The notes beneath the pieces are model-generated. The model was not told the origin of the DNA. It saw only the letters and a list, made by a program, of their open reading frames with translations, and searched no databases. 64,000 bases of DNA from Corallium rubrum. Taxonomy: Eukaryota > Cnidaria > Anthozoa > Scleralcyonacea > Coralliidae. The stretch's first letter is position 1, and each line of letters begins with the position of its first letter. Location: NCBI GenBank assembly GCA_964035015.1, contig OZ036008.1:9266504-9330503 (forward strand). Direction: 5' to 3'. Below, piece after piece: positions 26,126-40,200 of this stretch. Made by a program: the position numbers and the translations under genes.

Positions 26126-26366
26126 AGGAAAATTCGAGTGTAGAATGTATACATTTTAAGACCAAACCGGGACCAGTTGCGAAAAATGCAACTGCACAGG
26201 CCTTCCGGCAGGAATTGAACCCACGACCTTGCGATTGAGAGCATTGCACTAGAATCGTAAGGTCGTGGGTTCAATTCCTGCCGGAAGGCCTGTGTAGTTG
26301 CATTTTTCGCAACTGGTCCCGGTTTGGTCTTTAAAAAATGTATATATTCTACACTCGAATTTTCCT
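26126..26366. repeat. Palindromic SINE-like element with tRNA-type B box (unit B)
   Basis: Duplicate of 9440-9677. The arms and the ggttcaattcc B-box-like core are retained, with scattered substitutions and small indels. Confidence 0.7.
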
Positions 26367-26372
26367 ATCTCA

Positions 26373-26980
26373 TCATAGGTAGCCCAAGCACAATGTGTGA
26401 TTTTATTTTATATTTGATTTATTTTATATGGCATAGAAATGTGCGTACTGTTTAATAGCATGTAACTGTTCATATCCTCTTTCATAAGATCAATATGTAA
26501 ATATATGACTTGTTCATTGACCATAAAATTGAGCAGTGTTTTAATAAAATAAATAAATAAATAAATATATATTTAAATCTACATTACCCCGTGCTGTGTT
26601 CACTCGGATAAACATTGTTATATTGTAAGTATATGTGTGAATTTTCCCTCTTACATGGTATATTAAGTAAGCAGTTAGTCTGAACAGTAAATTTGATTTT
26701 CTTGTATATTTTACGGTAAAAATAGTAATATAACAATGTTTATCCGACGGTTAAGCGAGGTGAACACAGCAGGGGGTAATGTAGATTTAAATGTATATTT
26801 ATTTATATTATTGAAACACTACTCAATTTTATGGTCAATGAACAAGTCATATAGATACATATTGATCTTATGAAAGAGGATATGAACAGTTACATGCTAT
26901 TAAACAGTATGCATTTCTATGCCATATAAAATAAATCAATTATAAAATAGAATCACACATTGTGCTTGGGCTACCTATGA
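26373..26980. mobile_element. MITE with long terminal inverted repeats, unit B
   Basis: Copy of 9684-10247 carried along by the duplication, with the same tctca flanks (26368-26372 and 26981-26985). It is about 44 bp longer than the unit A copy, which has an internal deletion in the left arm. Confidence 0.8.
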
Positions 26981-27975
26981 TCTCATTATCATCATTACCT
27001 TTAGTATTTTACCGTCTGGTTAAAAACACCAGACGATTTTACCCGTCAAGGGAAGACCCCTGTCAGTCAAGGGGTTAAATCGAGCCGGCTCGGACCAGTG
27101 AACTCAATTTTCCTGATGCTGGAACGCTAACTCCTAACTACCACAAGTGAAGATATCCTGACGCACTGACGCAGAAGTTAGTCGTGCTAAATCTTGGGCA
27201 AGTCGCTTTCAGTCTCCCTACAAACTGTTTCGGTCAAAAGGTAACAAACGACGTAGGGGACTTCACTTTTGAAGCGTGAAAATGAAACTGAAGTTAGAGT
27301 TCCAGATCTTGAGTATGCGGTCCAATTCTAAATATAATTATTTATAAGTAATAACATGACTTGAGGGAATTTCCCGCAGCCGAGGGAAGGTTTGTGAAAG
27401 TCCGAGAGCCGCAGGCCTGGAGGACTTTTACAAATCTTCCCGAGGCAAAGGGGAAATTTAATCGCTAATTTCCCGAAAAGTCATATTATTAGTTTGTAAT
27501 ATTATGATCGCCGAGGAAAACTTTGAGAGTCTTACCGACGGGAAATTTACACGGTAGAAGTTACATCTAATTTTCCCGTGCAGGTTGATGAGGGAAAATA
27601 TATGCAAGCGGGAAATTTAGAAAAAGACAAAGGATTTGTTTGTCTTCTAATTTTCCCTCCTCGACATGTACGGGAAAATTAGAAGACAAAGGAAAAATTT
27701 CCCTCTTCATTCCCTCGGAGAACAAAATAATCCGAGGCGATCATGGTATTACTCCAGTTATTGCCCTAAAATCTGTCTGACAGATAAACATGGATTTATC
27801 TGTAAGTAGGGTTTAATTTAGCAATGCCAAATATGATAAAGACCAATTCTTCTTATACTTCTTATCCAGGCCATGGATAAGTTTGGATGAGCTTAATTAA
27901 CTTAAACTAAACTAATCTTATTTATACTGGATAACCCTATCAGTCATATCTAAATAGTTCTCCCTAGAGGTCCAG

Positions 27976-28162
27976 TAAAGGCTAGTTTCCACTCCGGAAA
28001 ATTTTCCGCAGGACCGGAACGGACAGGAAAGTTTTCTTTGTCTTGTGAGCTCTCGGTCGGAACTAATGACTTTAACACAAAAGAAACGTTCCTGTCCGTT
28101 CCTGTCCGTTCCTGTCCGTTCCTGTCCTGCGGAAGATTTTCCTGAGTGGAAACTTGCCTTAA
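27976..28162. mobile_element. Small MITE with internal 10-bp minisatellite (unit B)
   Basis: Unit B copy of 11257-11431, with four rather than three gttcctgtcc units. Confidence 0.75.
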
Positions 28163-28397
28163 GGGCCATCTCTCATTGATCAAGTGTTACTACAGGAAGA
28201 AACCAACTAAACTAACTTTATTTATACTGGATAACTATCGGTTATACCTAAACTGTTATCCCTAGAGGTCCAGTAAGGACCATCCCCCATTGGTCCAGCG
28301 TTACTGCAGAAGGAGTAGAGGTGTTTGGTAGAGTCCAACTGGAAGCACTCTTCTCACACGCGCCAAGGCAAAATTTTAATCAGATAACTGAACTGAG

Positions 28398-28446
28398 CAG
28401 GTATCGAACCCGGATAACAGAGGTGAAAGGCACGTGCACTAACCAC
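28398..28446 (-). repeat. tRNA-derived SINE head (unit B)
   Basis: Duplicate of 11672-11720 with identical A-box-like and B-box-like words. Confidence 0.65.
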
Positions 28447-30140
28447 AATTCTGAAATTATAAAACCTTCTTTTCCAGTCGTGGCAGAAACTGGCTTGCAA
28501 CTCGCTGGAGTAATTACAAGTTGCATCTAATTAAAAATAACTAATAGTTCTTGCTTTTCACTCTGAGTTATTTTATAACTAGAAGTTTTTATCAAAAGTG
28601 AAGTGCTGCGAGTTGCTACCATTTAATATTTAGTAGTAAAATACTTGTTATCGTCCGAAGCATTTTCAATTAAAGAGCTTAAGCATGCGACGTATTTTCC
28701 TCAACATGGACGTCACGCGTATAAAATCGAGCCATTAAAGAGTGATGGCGTCAGCACTCTTGCTTGAAGTGAAGAACGGCAATCTATGCAGTTTTAAGTT
28801 GTTGATTTGCAGCAATAAAGCCTCGTATAAATACACTGTCTGCCCCTCGAAATGTCGCTAAGCCTTTTTTGTGCCCTTGATATATAGTTTCAGCAACAAA
28901 TAGAGTTGTGTTTGATATAATAGTATAGTAGAAAAATATACTTCTCTTTAATAAATCAATATATTCCAGCGCCAAACAATGCCAACTTGCGTACAATTTA
29001 GTAGACACCTGATCAGTAGACATTGCGTATACCGAAGATCATCGCCCACGAAATCCTAAGAATCGAGTTTGTGAACGCATATAAACTCGGCCCAGACCTC
29101 GTCAGGATTAGTGAGCTTGCAATTAGATGCAAGTTCTCGCTGGAAAAGAAACTTTAGCCCCCGGGATCGGCGGCACACCCCTACCCACAAATTGCCAGGG
29201 GCTGTAGACACAGTGTATGGAAAGCTGACCACCCAAGGAATATAACCTGGAGTTTATTAAACCCCGGGGGATAACCCCGTGTTCATTACCCTGGGGGATA
29301 AATGATAGTTCCATGGTGATTTGGTCACGAACTTGAGACTGATTGTTGATTCTCTTGATAAAGATAGAAGTTGTATAAATATTTGGTTGGTTGTTAGTAA
29401 AACGGCAGCTTGTTTATTAGCCTCGAGGCAAGAGATCGAGAGGATCTTTACTGTGGCGAATGACGTAAATGAAAGCCATATATATCATCGATAATCGTTT
29501 AACTGCAGTCAACGGCGAGAAAATGAAGTTCACATTAATTGAGTGTCTACTTCCCACGCTCTTCAGGCAAAACGGAAGAGGAAATTGAACAAAAAAAGTA
29601 ACCGACGTGCATTTTCAAGCAAGAAATTAAGTGGGAAATAGAGTAAAAAGTGAAAACAAGGCAAATAAGTCATTTGCTGTTAAACCTCACCCCCTCCCCT
29701 CTCCCTCGATGAGGGTCCGGTTCGTAAAAGTTCCGGGTGCTTGGAGAATGTGATTCGATTAATGACTTTCATTGATTGGGACCTCTCTCCGCCGCAGAAG
29801 CTTCTTGAGATTTTTTGAGCTATTAATTTAAAATTTTAATTTAATATTGCAGGGGTTTATAGACTACAGAGCAAGCAAATACACCTTAATTTTTTATTGT
29901 ATATTAATTATAATACCATTCATGCGTTTGTTAAAATTTCCGCAGACGTTTCCTTCACATCTTTAAAATATTTTGAATAGCGACAGAATATTTCAAGACG
30001 TTATCCAATAATGATTAGATGTTTGTCAGCAAGAAATCAGTCGTGCTAATATACATCCATGGCCATCAACCCCAGACTAATACGACTTTCGTTTGACGTC
30101 AGGTTAATAGCTGCTATTTTCATAAAAATTAGTTTTAATT

Positions 30141-30245
30141 AACAATTATTCGCCTCAGGCTCAGTGAATATCGGTGTATAATAACCAAGACGAAGTCGAG
30201 GTTATTATACACCGATATTCACTGAGCCTGAGGCGAATAATTGTT
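30141..30245. repeat. 105-bp perfect-arm hairpin (unit B)
   Basis: Copy of 13415-13519; both arms remain perfectly complementary. Confidence 0.9.
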
Positions 30246-31443
30246 TTAGTATAAATACACATTTTCGTACTTTCAGAAACAACATTTTCTTTAAAATTGT
30301 TAATTTCCTCGTCTGTCGCATTGACAACTTGACTGGCGGCCATCTTGAATAAACGCTGTAGGTGATTATCGAGAATTAATCCGAAGTAGCTCGACCAATC
30401 AGCGCGCGTGATATTCTATAATCACCGGTGTATTTATACTAATGAGATTTATTTGTAGTTAATGGCACTAAGAAAGTTCAGACGCTAATGCTAATTGCTC
30501 TAGTTCATTCTGATAATTATTGTGTTTAAATTTTGGAGCCTAAAAAATATTTCCAAGACATTAATATTATATCATATAATATAATAACCTCTATAATACT
30601 ACAAATACTACACTGTAAATTGTGAAGTGTAAAAAACTAAAGGCTATAAAACAAAACAAACTCCGAAAAGTAACATCTTGTAAAAACTCAAGATTTGAGG
30701 AAATAAACAAGACGAGTCAGTAATCGAGGTAATATTTCGAGTCTATTACAGAATCATTGTCAAACCTAACTATTTCACAAGCAAGCTGTCGGCGTCGCCT
30801 TATATATCTGCCCACACATGCATGTCATGATGATGACATCATCAATTGTAAAGTGTTGTGTAAAGGCAGTGTTTAATTGGATATAGAGCAAAGTGAAAAA
30901 CCGAGAATATATATAAAGTAAACTACCATGAATAGTTTTTCATCAGGGCTCTGCTCGAAACGACAGTATTTCGTTGTAAAATGTGCTGTTGTGTGTCATA
31001 GCATAATAGGGTTTTACTTTTACATAATTTATATAATACGAAGGTTTGTTAGTCAACAGGTTTTGGTTGGTGTGAATGCAGACAGTCACAGAACGTCTTA
31101 AACCGTTGCGAAGAATACTTTTTTACATTATTTATGGGCGTTGCAACTATTTATAAGCAGTGTTAATGATGGGCAATAATTAAGAGATATATATTAACAC
31201 TATAGCTTCAAACTTTGCGAAACGAAAATTTATACTGGAATAAGTAACCATATCAGCCTCATTGCTCCGGGAAATATGCATGCATGAGGAAACTGTTGAG
31301 CACCTTGGAAAAACCCTTTGTAGAGTCAAACTGGAAAAATAAGTTCGGGAAAGACTCTCTTATTTAAAATAACTTTTGAAGTTATAAACCTAAAACAAAT
31401 GTCAATATCTCAAGAACGAAGTGAGATAAGACGAACTGTAAAC

Positions 31444-32334
31444 GGCTATATGTAAAACCAGGACCCAGGACCCGGACCGGGGACCCGAGGACCCATGTAA
31501 AACCAGGACCCACATCAAATTGGACGGGTGGTTAAGAAGATATTATATTTGGTGGCGGGGGTGATATTTTATTGTACTACGTGCAAATTGTTGTAATAAG
31601 AAACTCAGCTTATGTCAGTGAAATTCCAACTAATCTGCTGCGTTGTTGCTCTAATAAGAGGATATAATATAATTATTATGCGATAAAACTCAGCCGCGTC
31701 TCATTTTGACCGAGAAATTTTCGTTGCCCGCCTTCAAGATACGACCCAAGAGTTTCGGGATAACGCCAGACGTCTGCAGAGGAAAGCTAGTGGTCGGTCA
31801 CTCGATTGAAGCCGGTCTCGGCAGCAATGGGTTAACAAATACTATTAAAGTGCGCGTTTAAAGTCCTCGTCACTGCAACGTTTTCGCTTTGGGCTTCTTT
31901 GGTTGTTGTCGCGTATATTCTGTAAATTCTGAAAACCGCACAAATAGCTGTGTCATTCGGTCAGTTTATTGTGTTTTGTTTAGGGGGACCGTATATGCCA
32001 CACGATGTATTTGAGATAGGATTCATCGATTGAAACAAAACATTGAGAAACTCGTTGGAATCGAGTAAACACCATAACTAAGGATAAAAAAACAGACAGC
32101 CGGCCCGCTCAAACCGCTCTTAGATCAATAACGCAGCAGATTAGTTCGGATTATTTACTGACATAAGCTAAGTTTCTTATTACAACCATTTGCACGTAGT
32201 ACAATAAAAAATTACACCCCCGCCACCAAATATAATATCTTCTTAACCACCCGTCCAATTTGATGTGGGTCCTGGTTTTACATGGGTCCTCGGGTCCCCG
32301 GTCCGGGTCCTGGGTCCTGGTTTTAAATATAGCC
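31444..32334. mobile_element. MULE-like element with about 225-bp inverted termini
   Basis: Present only in unit B; unit A has an empty site near 14749-14758. The termini ggctatatgtaaaaccagga and its mirror at the right end begin inverted repeats that stay nearly identical for about 225 bp (31444-31670 against 32110-32334). The 10-bp sequence aactgtaaac flanks both ends (31434-31443 and 32335-32344) and occurs once in unit A, so it is a genuine target-site duplication. A 9-11 bp duplication with long inverted termini fits the Mutator superfamily. The 440-bp interior has no transposase frame, so it is non-autonomous. Confidence 0.88.
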
Positions 32335-33035
32335 AACTGTAAACGCCCATCTTTATAAATTCAATGCATAAGCACTTTAAGAGCTTAGCAGTTTATTTGT
32401 TTTAAGTGTGATGAGCTGACAGTTAGGTATACTATGCTGATGTTTGTAGTGTAATGTTTCACTGTATGACGCATGTATTGCTGTAACCTTCTCTTATAAC
32501 ATTGTCTTTTAAATCGTCTTTACTAATTTAATCGAATTAACTAAAGATAATTATCAATCACTGGCAATCACCAAATGACTTTGGCTGACAAACTGCCAAC
32601 CATATTAGCGGACACCATTATCGGTAGTTTGACATTGGTCGGAGAATTATTAAACTAATTCACCTTCAATTTACTTTAATTCGCCGATTTCGCATTAACC
32701 TTGGTCGAACTTAATTTTTGACAATCGAAGGAAGGATTAAAATGAGTAAATGAAGCAGGAAGTTATCAACATTAGTCTTATATAGATGTTTATCACGAGA
32801 AGTTGATCCATCAGAGAGGATGTTTCACTCAGCTTTTTGCAGACATGTGGCATAGTGCCCTAGAATAACTTTAAAACTAATCCCGATTTCTGGGAGGTCT
32901 ACACAATATAACATACTGTACCAGTAACGTACTGTTCAATCGGTCATTAGATAAAATGGCGGCAAATGTACACCAACATGTACACCAACAAATGTACACC
33001 AACATGCGCACAATCTCTGCAGTTCGAGGCTGTAT

Positions 33036-33450
<415 letters not shown>

Positions 33451-34298
33451 GGTCTATCTATCCGTCCATCGGTCGGTGCTCTGACTGTCTATCCGTTTGT
33501 CCGTCGGTCCGTCTGTTGGTCCTCTGTGAGTCGGTTCTGGTTGATTAGTTCTCTCTTTAATATTGGAACATGATGGTTATATGCTAAATTCTTTTAGGAA
33601 TTGGTTTGTAAATACAAGGTTGGATGACATTTCACGTCAAAATCTACACTATTTTAAATTAACTATTTTCTACATATATTCAGTTATCAATTTAATATGG
33701 AATGAGTGTATCGACGACGTACGTGACTTTTAAGGCCATTTCAATAGCCAATCGAAGGCAGAGTTCTTTCAGTTTGCTTTATATTTGCTTCTTGTTGTCA
33801 AAACGTTAGTGATTCATGAAAAAATGACCGAAAAATAATTTTCACTAAGAAATTCAAGTCCTTTTCAAGGACTTTCAAGGCCATGTATTAAGAGATTCAA
33901 GGACCAATGGGCTGAAAAGGTATTAGAAAGCAGTAAAAAGTCACGAAAAACTGTTAAAATTGCCACTTTAATGAGGAGGCGAATTCGCACACATGCTGAC
34001 CAAATTTCAGAAAATGTCACAGAAATTAAATTTTTTTTTCAAGCACTTCTTTATAAATTCAAGGACTTTTAAGGCCTTGAATTTTTGTTTTCAAATTCAA
34101 AGAATTTCAAGTTTTGTACGAACCCTGAACCGAGTGGTGCATATAACTTGTCTCGCAACGTCATTAATGTGAGACAAGTAGCATGAACCATTGTACCGTG
34201 TAACAGACCGTTTAAAAATTTTCACCATCACAACCTTCGGGTACATATATAAAGCCAAAAAAATAACTTTGCCTTAGATTGATCTTTTAATCTTCTCT

Positions 34299-37200
34299 TC
34301 ACCAATCTTGAAGTTCCTTGACATTACAGTAAAGATCCAGTGACTCTGGATTACGATATGCTACTCTGTGATGCACTTTCTCTCCAGCAAGAATTTTCTT
34401 CACAGCAACTTCGACTTTTTTACCATTTGTTGTGTACGGAATGTCTTGTGTTTCCAAGATTTTGGCGGGAACATGACGTGGCGATAACTGAGAACGAATT
34501 TCCTTTTTTAAGCTGTTGATTAATTTGTCGGTTAGTCTAGAGAGAAATTAGAATTATGTAATTGTTAATATGGAACACTAGGTTTGTTTGAATGTTACTA
34601 ATTAATATACATAATATATGCATATTGTTCAATCTACCGACACGTCTAAAACGTAAGGAGAATTTCGAAGTGTATCGTACCTGTAGCCACTAATCATCTT
34701 TACAAATAAAACAACTTTCTCTTCATTGGATTTGTTCGTGTAACCCACACAAAGACTGTCTTCGACTTCCTTCACACGATCAACTACAGCAAAATAAAAT
34801 GGATTTTTAATTTTTTACCGCCTGCATGGTTCTATTGCTTAGCCTTAGGGTAGTAAAGATAATGAGCTGGAATATTTTCCTCAAACCTACCAACATTGTA
34901 AATTTCAGCACTTCCAAAACGAACGCCATTTGGATTTAATGTGCCGTCACTATAAATATAAGAGAACAATACTTCAAAATAATGGTATTAATTTTAGAGT
35001 TGGTCATTATGTTAGTTTCATCATGACTTGATTCGGTACAGACAGCAAAAACTGACCTTCGTCCAAGCATAAATATACCACCAGTTTTGGAACTGATCAT
35101 ACAGAAATCTCCATGACACCACACATCTGAAAATAGAAAGAATAATTAGTTTCATGAGCCGGAGGTGTGGTGCGGTATGGTCAGGGCCGGAGCTAGGGTG
35201 GGGGTGTGGGGTGTGTGACCTGGGTATGGTATGGTATAGTGTGGTATTATCGTATAGTGTGGTATGGCATGGTATGGTGTAATGTAGTATGGTACGCTAT
35301 AGTATGGTGTGGTGTGGTGTGGTGTAGTGTGGCATTATGGTATGGTATATGGTATGGTATTTGGTATGGTATGGTATATGGTATGGTATGGTGTGGTATA
35401 GTATGGTATGGTATGGTGTGGTATAGTATGGTATGGTGTAGTGTGGCATTATAGTATGGTATGGAATGGAATGGTATGGTATAGTATGGTATGGTACAGT
35501 GAGATATGGTATGGTATAGTATGGTGAGATATGGTATGGTATGGTGTATGGTATGGTGTATGGTATGGTGTATGTATGGTGTATGGTATGGTGTATGGTA
35601 TGATGTATGGTATGGTGTATGGTATGGTGTATGGTAAGGTGTATGGTATGGTGTATGGTATGGTGTATGGTAAGGTGTATGGTGTATGGTATGGTGTATG
35701 TATGGTATGGTGTATGGTATGGTGTATGGTATGGTGTATGGTATGGTGTATGGTATGGTGTATGGTATGGTGTATGGTATGGTGTATGGTATGGTGTATG
35801 GTATGGTGTATGGTATGGTATGGTGTATGGTATGGTGTATGGTATGGTGTATGGTATGGTGTATGGTATGGTGTATGGTATGGTGTATGGTATGGTGTAT
35901 GGTATGGTGTATGGTATGGTGTATGGTATGGTGTAGTACGGGAAACTCACCTTTATACTTAGCAAAATAAGCGTTTTGGTATTTTACATTATCTTCATCG
36001 TTCCAGAAGTAGATTGGCATGGACGGAAAAGGTTTTGTGCAAACAAGTTCACCCCGTTTATCGTGTGATGGTTGTCCTTAAAGAAAATAATTCAGCAGCT
36101 TGCATTAGATCAAACACGAAAAAGATTGTTCCATCTCTGATACTCAACACTAGACAAGTGTTTTAATCAAGTTTGATATGTTTTGAATTCGGGTAAAGAC
36201 CGTAAAGTTACCATCTATATCCCAGCTCTCAATAGCCATGCCAAGGTTTCTTGATTGAATTTCTGCTCTGTAGACCGGGATTGTTGGATTTTGACCCATA
36301 AAACACGAGATAATATCCGTGCCTCCTAAAATGAATGTGAAAAAGACAGCGCAAAAATTGCTAATGCGACATACAACAGTAGAAAGTATAGCTGAAGTAT
36401 AGGTCTAAGTCACTGGTCTAAGTAGGCCTAATTAGTTAGTACTTAGTAGTACATTGTGGATATTTGTAACCTGATATAGATCCAAGTATTAGATCTTTCT
36501 TGATATTACAATAAACATAATCATAAGAGGCAGGCATCAATGGTGCCCCAGTTGATAATATCGTGTGAAGAGAGTCGAGCTTGTGAGAATTCTCTAAAGA
36601 AAACAAACGTACATATAGTTGTCTTATCTGTACGCTATAGTATAAATAACTATAAGATTAATTATCTAGAAAGATAGTAACCATTCTATTTTTGGACTTA
36701 CTCGGGATGATATTATTGTTTTCTAAAGTCTCCAGGTATTTTGGACTGGCTCCTAAAATCGATATTCTGTTGAACAAAGAAAACGACGGTTTAAAAAAAA
36801 AAAAAACTCCAGGTTTTTTTTGCGCAAACGTCACTCCTTCGTTGCTCAGCATATACGAAAATCTCAGATCGTGCTAAGAATTGATTAGAACAAATTAGAA
36901 GTAATTAGAACCAATTAGAAGTAACGACTAGAACCAATTAGAAGCTATTGTAAGCAATTAGAAACAATTTGGAACAATTATAAGCAATTAGAAACAATTA
37001 GAAGCAATTAGAAACAATTATAAGCAATTATATAAGCAATTAGAAACAATTACAAACAATTAGAAGCAATTTCAAAAAAAAATTCTTGAACTCACCGATG
37101 TTTATCAACAAGATCAAATAAGATATTTGGAGTTGGAATAGTTGGTGAACCATCATAAAGGACAACAGTTGAACCAACTGCAAGAGATGTTACTAACCAA

Positions 37201-40200
37201 TTCCACATCATCCAACCAGTCTAGAATATTAAGCTATATATCAATGTTAAATCTATATTGCATTGCAGTTACTATCACTCAGAGACACTATGTAATCTCT
37301 CTCTCTCTTTTTTGCAACTTGTCTCGCGAAAGGTTTTAACTTTAAAAGCATATATTTTTTGGATGTTTGCGCAAATTGTTACGAGACAAGTTAGAAGCGT
37401 GCATGTGCAGGTTTCAAGAGAGGTGTGAAAATGCGTCAGAAATCCGTTACATCGTTGCCGCAATTGTTACAGAAAGTAAAACTTGATTCTATTTAGTGCA
37501 AGTTACGAGACTTGGTGATTGCTAGTCTGTGCACAGCCGCTTACAAGGTGATTGCGAGTTATGTTATGCCAGGAATGAGACAAGTTCCACAAAAAAATGG
37601 CTTGGCCATATCAACAATGCCTTTAGAGATAGCAAAATTCCAAGATTTCAGATAATTAAATACTGATCGACGTTTCGTTATAAAGCATTTCATCCTATTC
37701 GTAAGATCACAGTTAATAGAATAAGAAATTATTAACTGTGGTAAGATGTTAAAGACGGCGATACCGTTGTATAATACATGATGACGTCATCTCTCATCAT
37801 GTTGCCATGGAGAATATGCTCTTTCAAATGCTGTATTAAGGTTCCCTAGGAGAGAACATATAGAAATAGTCACAACTGAATATATTGGGGGTATCTGATG
37901 CACCACATCAGTGATATAATGTACCACATAGCATACAAGAGCATACCATACCACATCATAGTATTAACCATGTACACCATACCATACCTCACTGTACTAT
38001 GCCATACCTCACCATACTATACCATATCTCATGACCATACTATACTATATCTCACCATACTATACCATACCATACCATATCTCACTGTACCATACCATAC
38101 CATACCATACCATACCATATCTCACTGTACCATATCATATGTCACTGTACCATACCATATCTCACCATACCATACCATATCTCACCATATCATACCATAT
38201 CTCACCATACCATACCATATCTCACCATAGCATACCATATCTCACCATACCATACCATATCTCACCATACCATACCATATCTCACCATAGCATACCATAT
38301 CTCACCATACCATACCATATCTCACCACACCATATCATATCTCATCATACCATACCATATCTGACATCATACTCCATACCTCACCATACTATACCATATC
38401 TCACCATGCCATACCATATCTCACCATACCATATCTCACCATACCATATCTCACCATACCATACCATATCTCACCATACCATACCATATCTCACCATACT
38501 ATACTGTGCCTCACCATACTATACCACACCATGTATGCAGTGCTCATGCCTCTTACCCCAACAGAATGCACCAAGCACTTGGGTTTTCCAGTGGTACCAG
38601 ATGAATACATAATGAACAGAGGGTGGTTGAAAGGAACTTGTTCAAATGTTAACTCATCAGAACAAGAAGCAAGCTTTAAAAAATCTTTATACAAGATGCT
38701 AAGCCAAACAGAAAAGTTCAGAAAATTAAATTAATTTATATTAGCTCACACAACTAATAGACAAATATTGGGAGAAAACTAAAATGTTCATTTGGACGAA
38801 ACAGTTATTATATGGACAAAATATACATCATTAATTGTCACCTGTGTGGTATTTCTTCCAAGTTAATATCTTCTTCTGAGCCATAGAATGGAAATATAAT
38901 GACATTTTGAAGATTTGGAAGACCTGGGCAAAACAATAGAAAAAGGGACCAATTAATTAGAGAATTACTGGGGGGAGGGGGGGGGGGGGGGGGTACTCTG
39001 GCAATTTTTGAGTAGGGGTGTGCCACTGTGACCTCAAAATCCTGACCCTATCACAGACCTAAAGGTGATTTTTCATACCCTATCCCAGCACTGGTGTCAC
39101 ATCAGCACCCTATTGCAAACCAAAGTAGAGTAGTTTATATACCCTATCCCAGCACTGGTGTGACAACAGCACCCTATTGCAAACCAAAGTAGACAATTTA
39201 TATACCCTATCCCAGCACTGGTGTCACATCAGCACCCTATTGCAAACCAACCAAAGTAGAGTAGTTTATATACCCTATCCCAGACTCCAGAGCTTGAAAC
39301 CATACCCTATAGGGCAGCACATACCTGTATACTTTATATATGCATGAAGGTAACCCCCCTCTCCCAGATAATTACCCAGGTACCACTGTTAAGTTGAGGT
39401 GCAGATATGTAATTTTTAATATAAATATGTATTATATTTCCCAGCCAGCTTAGAATCTATTTTTAGTATACGTGCAGTAGTACTTCTATCTGCTTAATTA
39501 TACTGTATTGGGGGTGTAAGTTTTCAAAAAGTGATATATAACATATATATACCTTTCACAACCTCCTTAAGTTTGAACATGTGGTCATGAACTTTATCAT
39601 TGTATACCACTGCATTGACAGAAAATATAACTTGAGGATCAATTTGGACAAAGCGATCCAAAACACCCTGGCATCAAAACACAAAAAGAAAACAGTCACG
39701 TGTTCTATATTGGTTTAAAAAATAATTATTAGCACTGAGAATATTTTAAACAAGCTTGGAGTTAAAATACAAGTGTTCAAGGTAAATTAATCATGTTCTT
39801 AATATTGGCATGAACCAAATGTTCATGCAGTTAGCCACTTACAAGTGCACCAAAATCTGGTGACGTTGAGCTCCAGATCGCACCAAGACTTGCAGTTGCC
39901 AACATAGCTTCAATGGCTAAACTACAGTTTGGTAAATACCCTACAAAAACAACATTTTTTTATCAATTTAACCCATGTCTACCTAGACAGTTTTTTAATA
40001 TTGAAAGACCATTCTTACTCACAAACCTACCACAAACTCGATCTCCTTTCTTGACTCCAACTCTTTTTAGTGCAGAAGCAAGCACAGCTACTCTTTCTCG
40101 CAGCTCATGAAATGTTACTTTTGTTGCCTGCTGTCCCTCCCCTTAAAAGAAATGTGCATGTGTTCTATTTTACAACATTGCAAATAATATAATTGATTTT

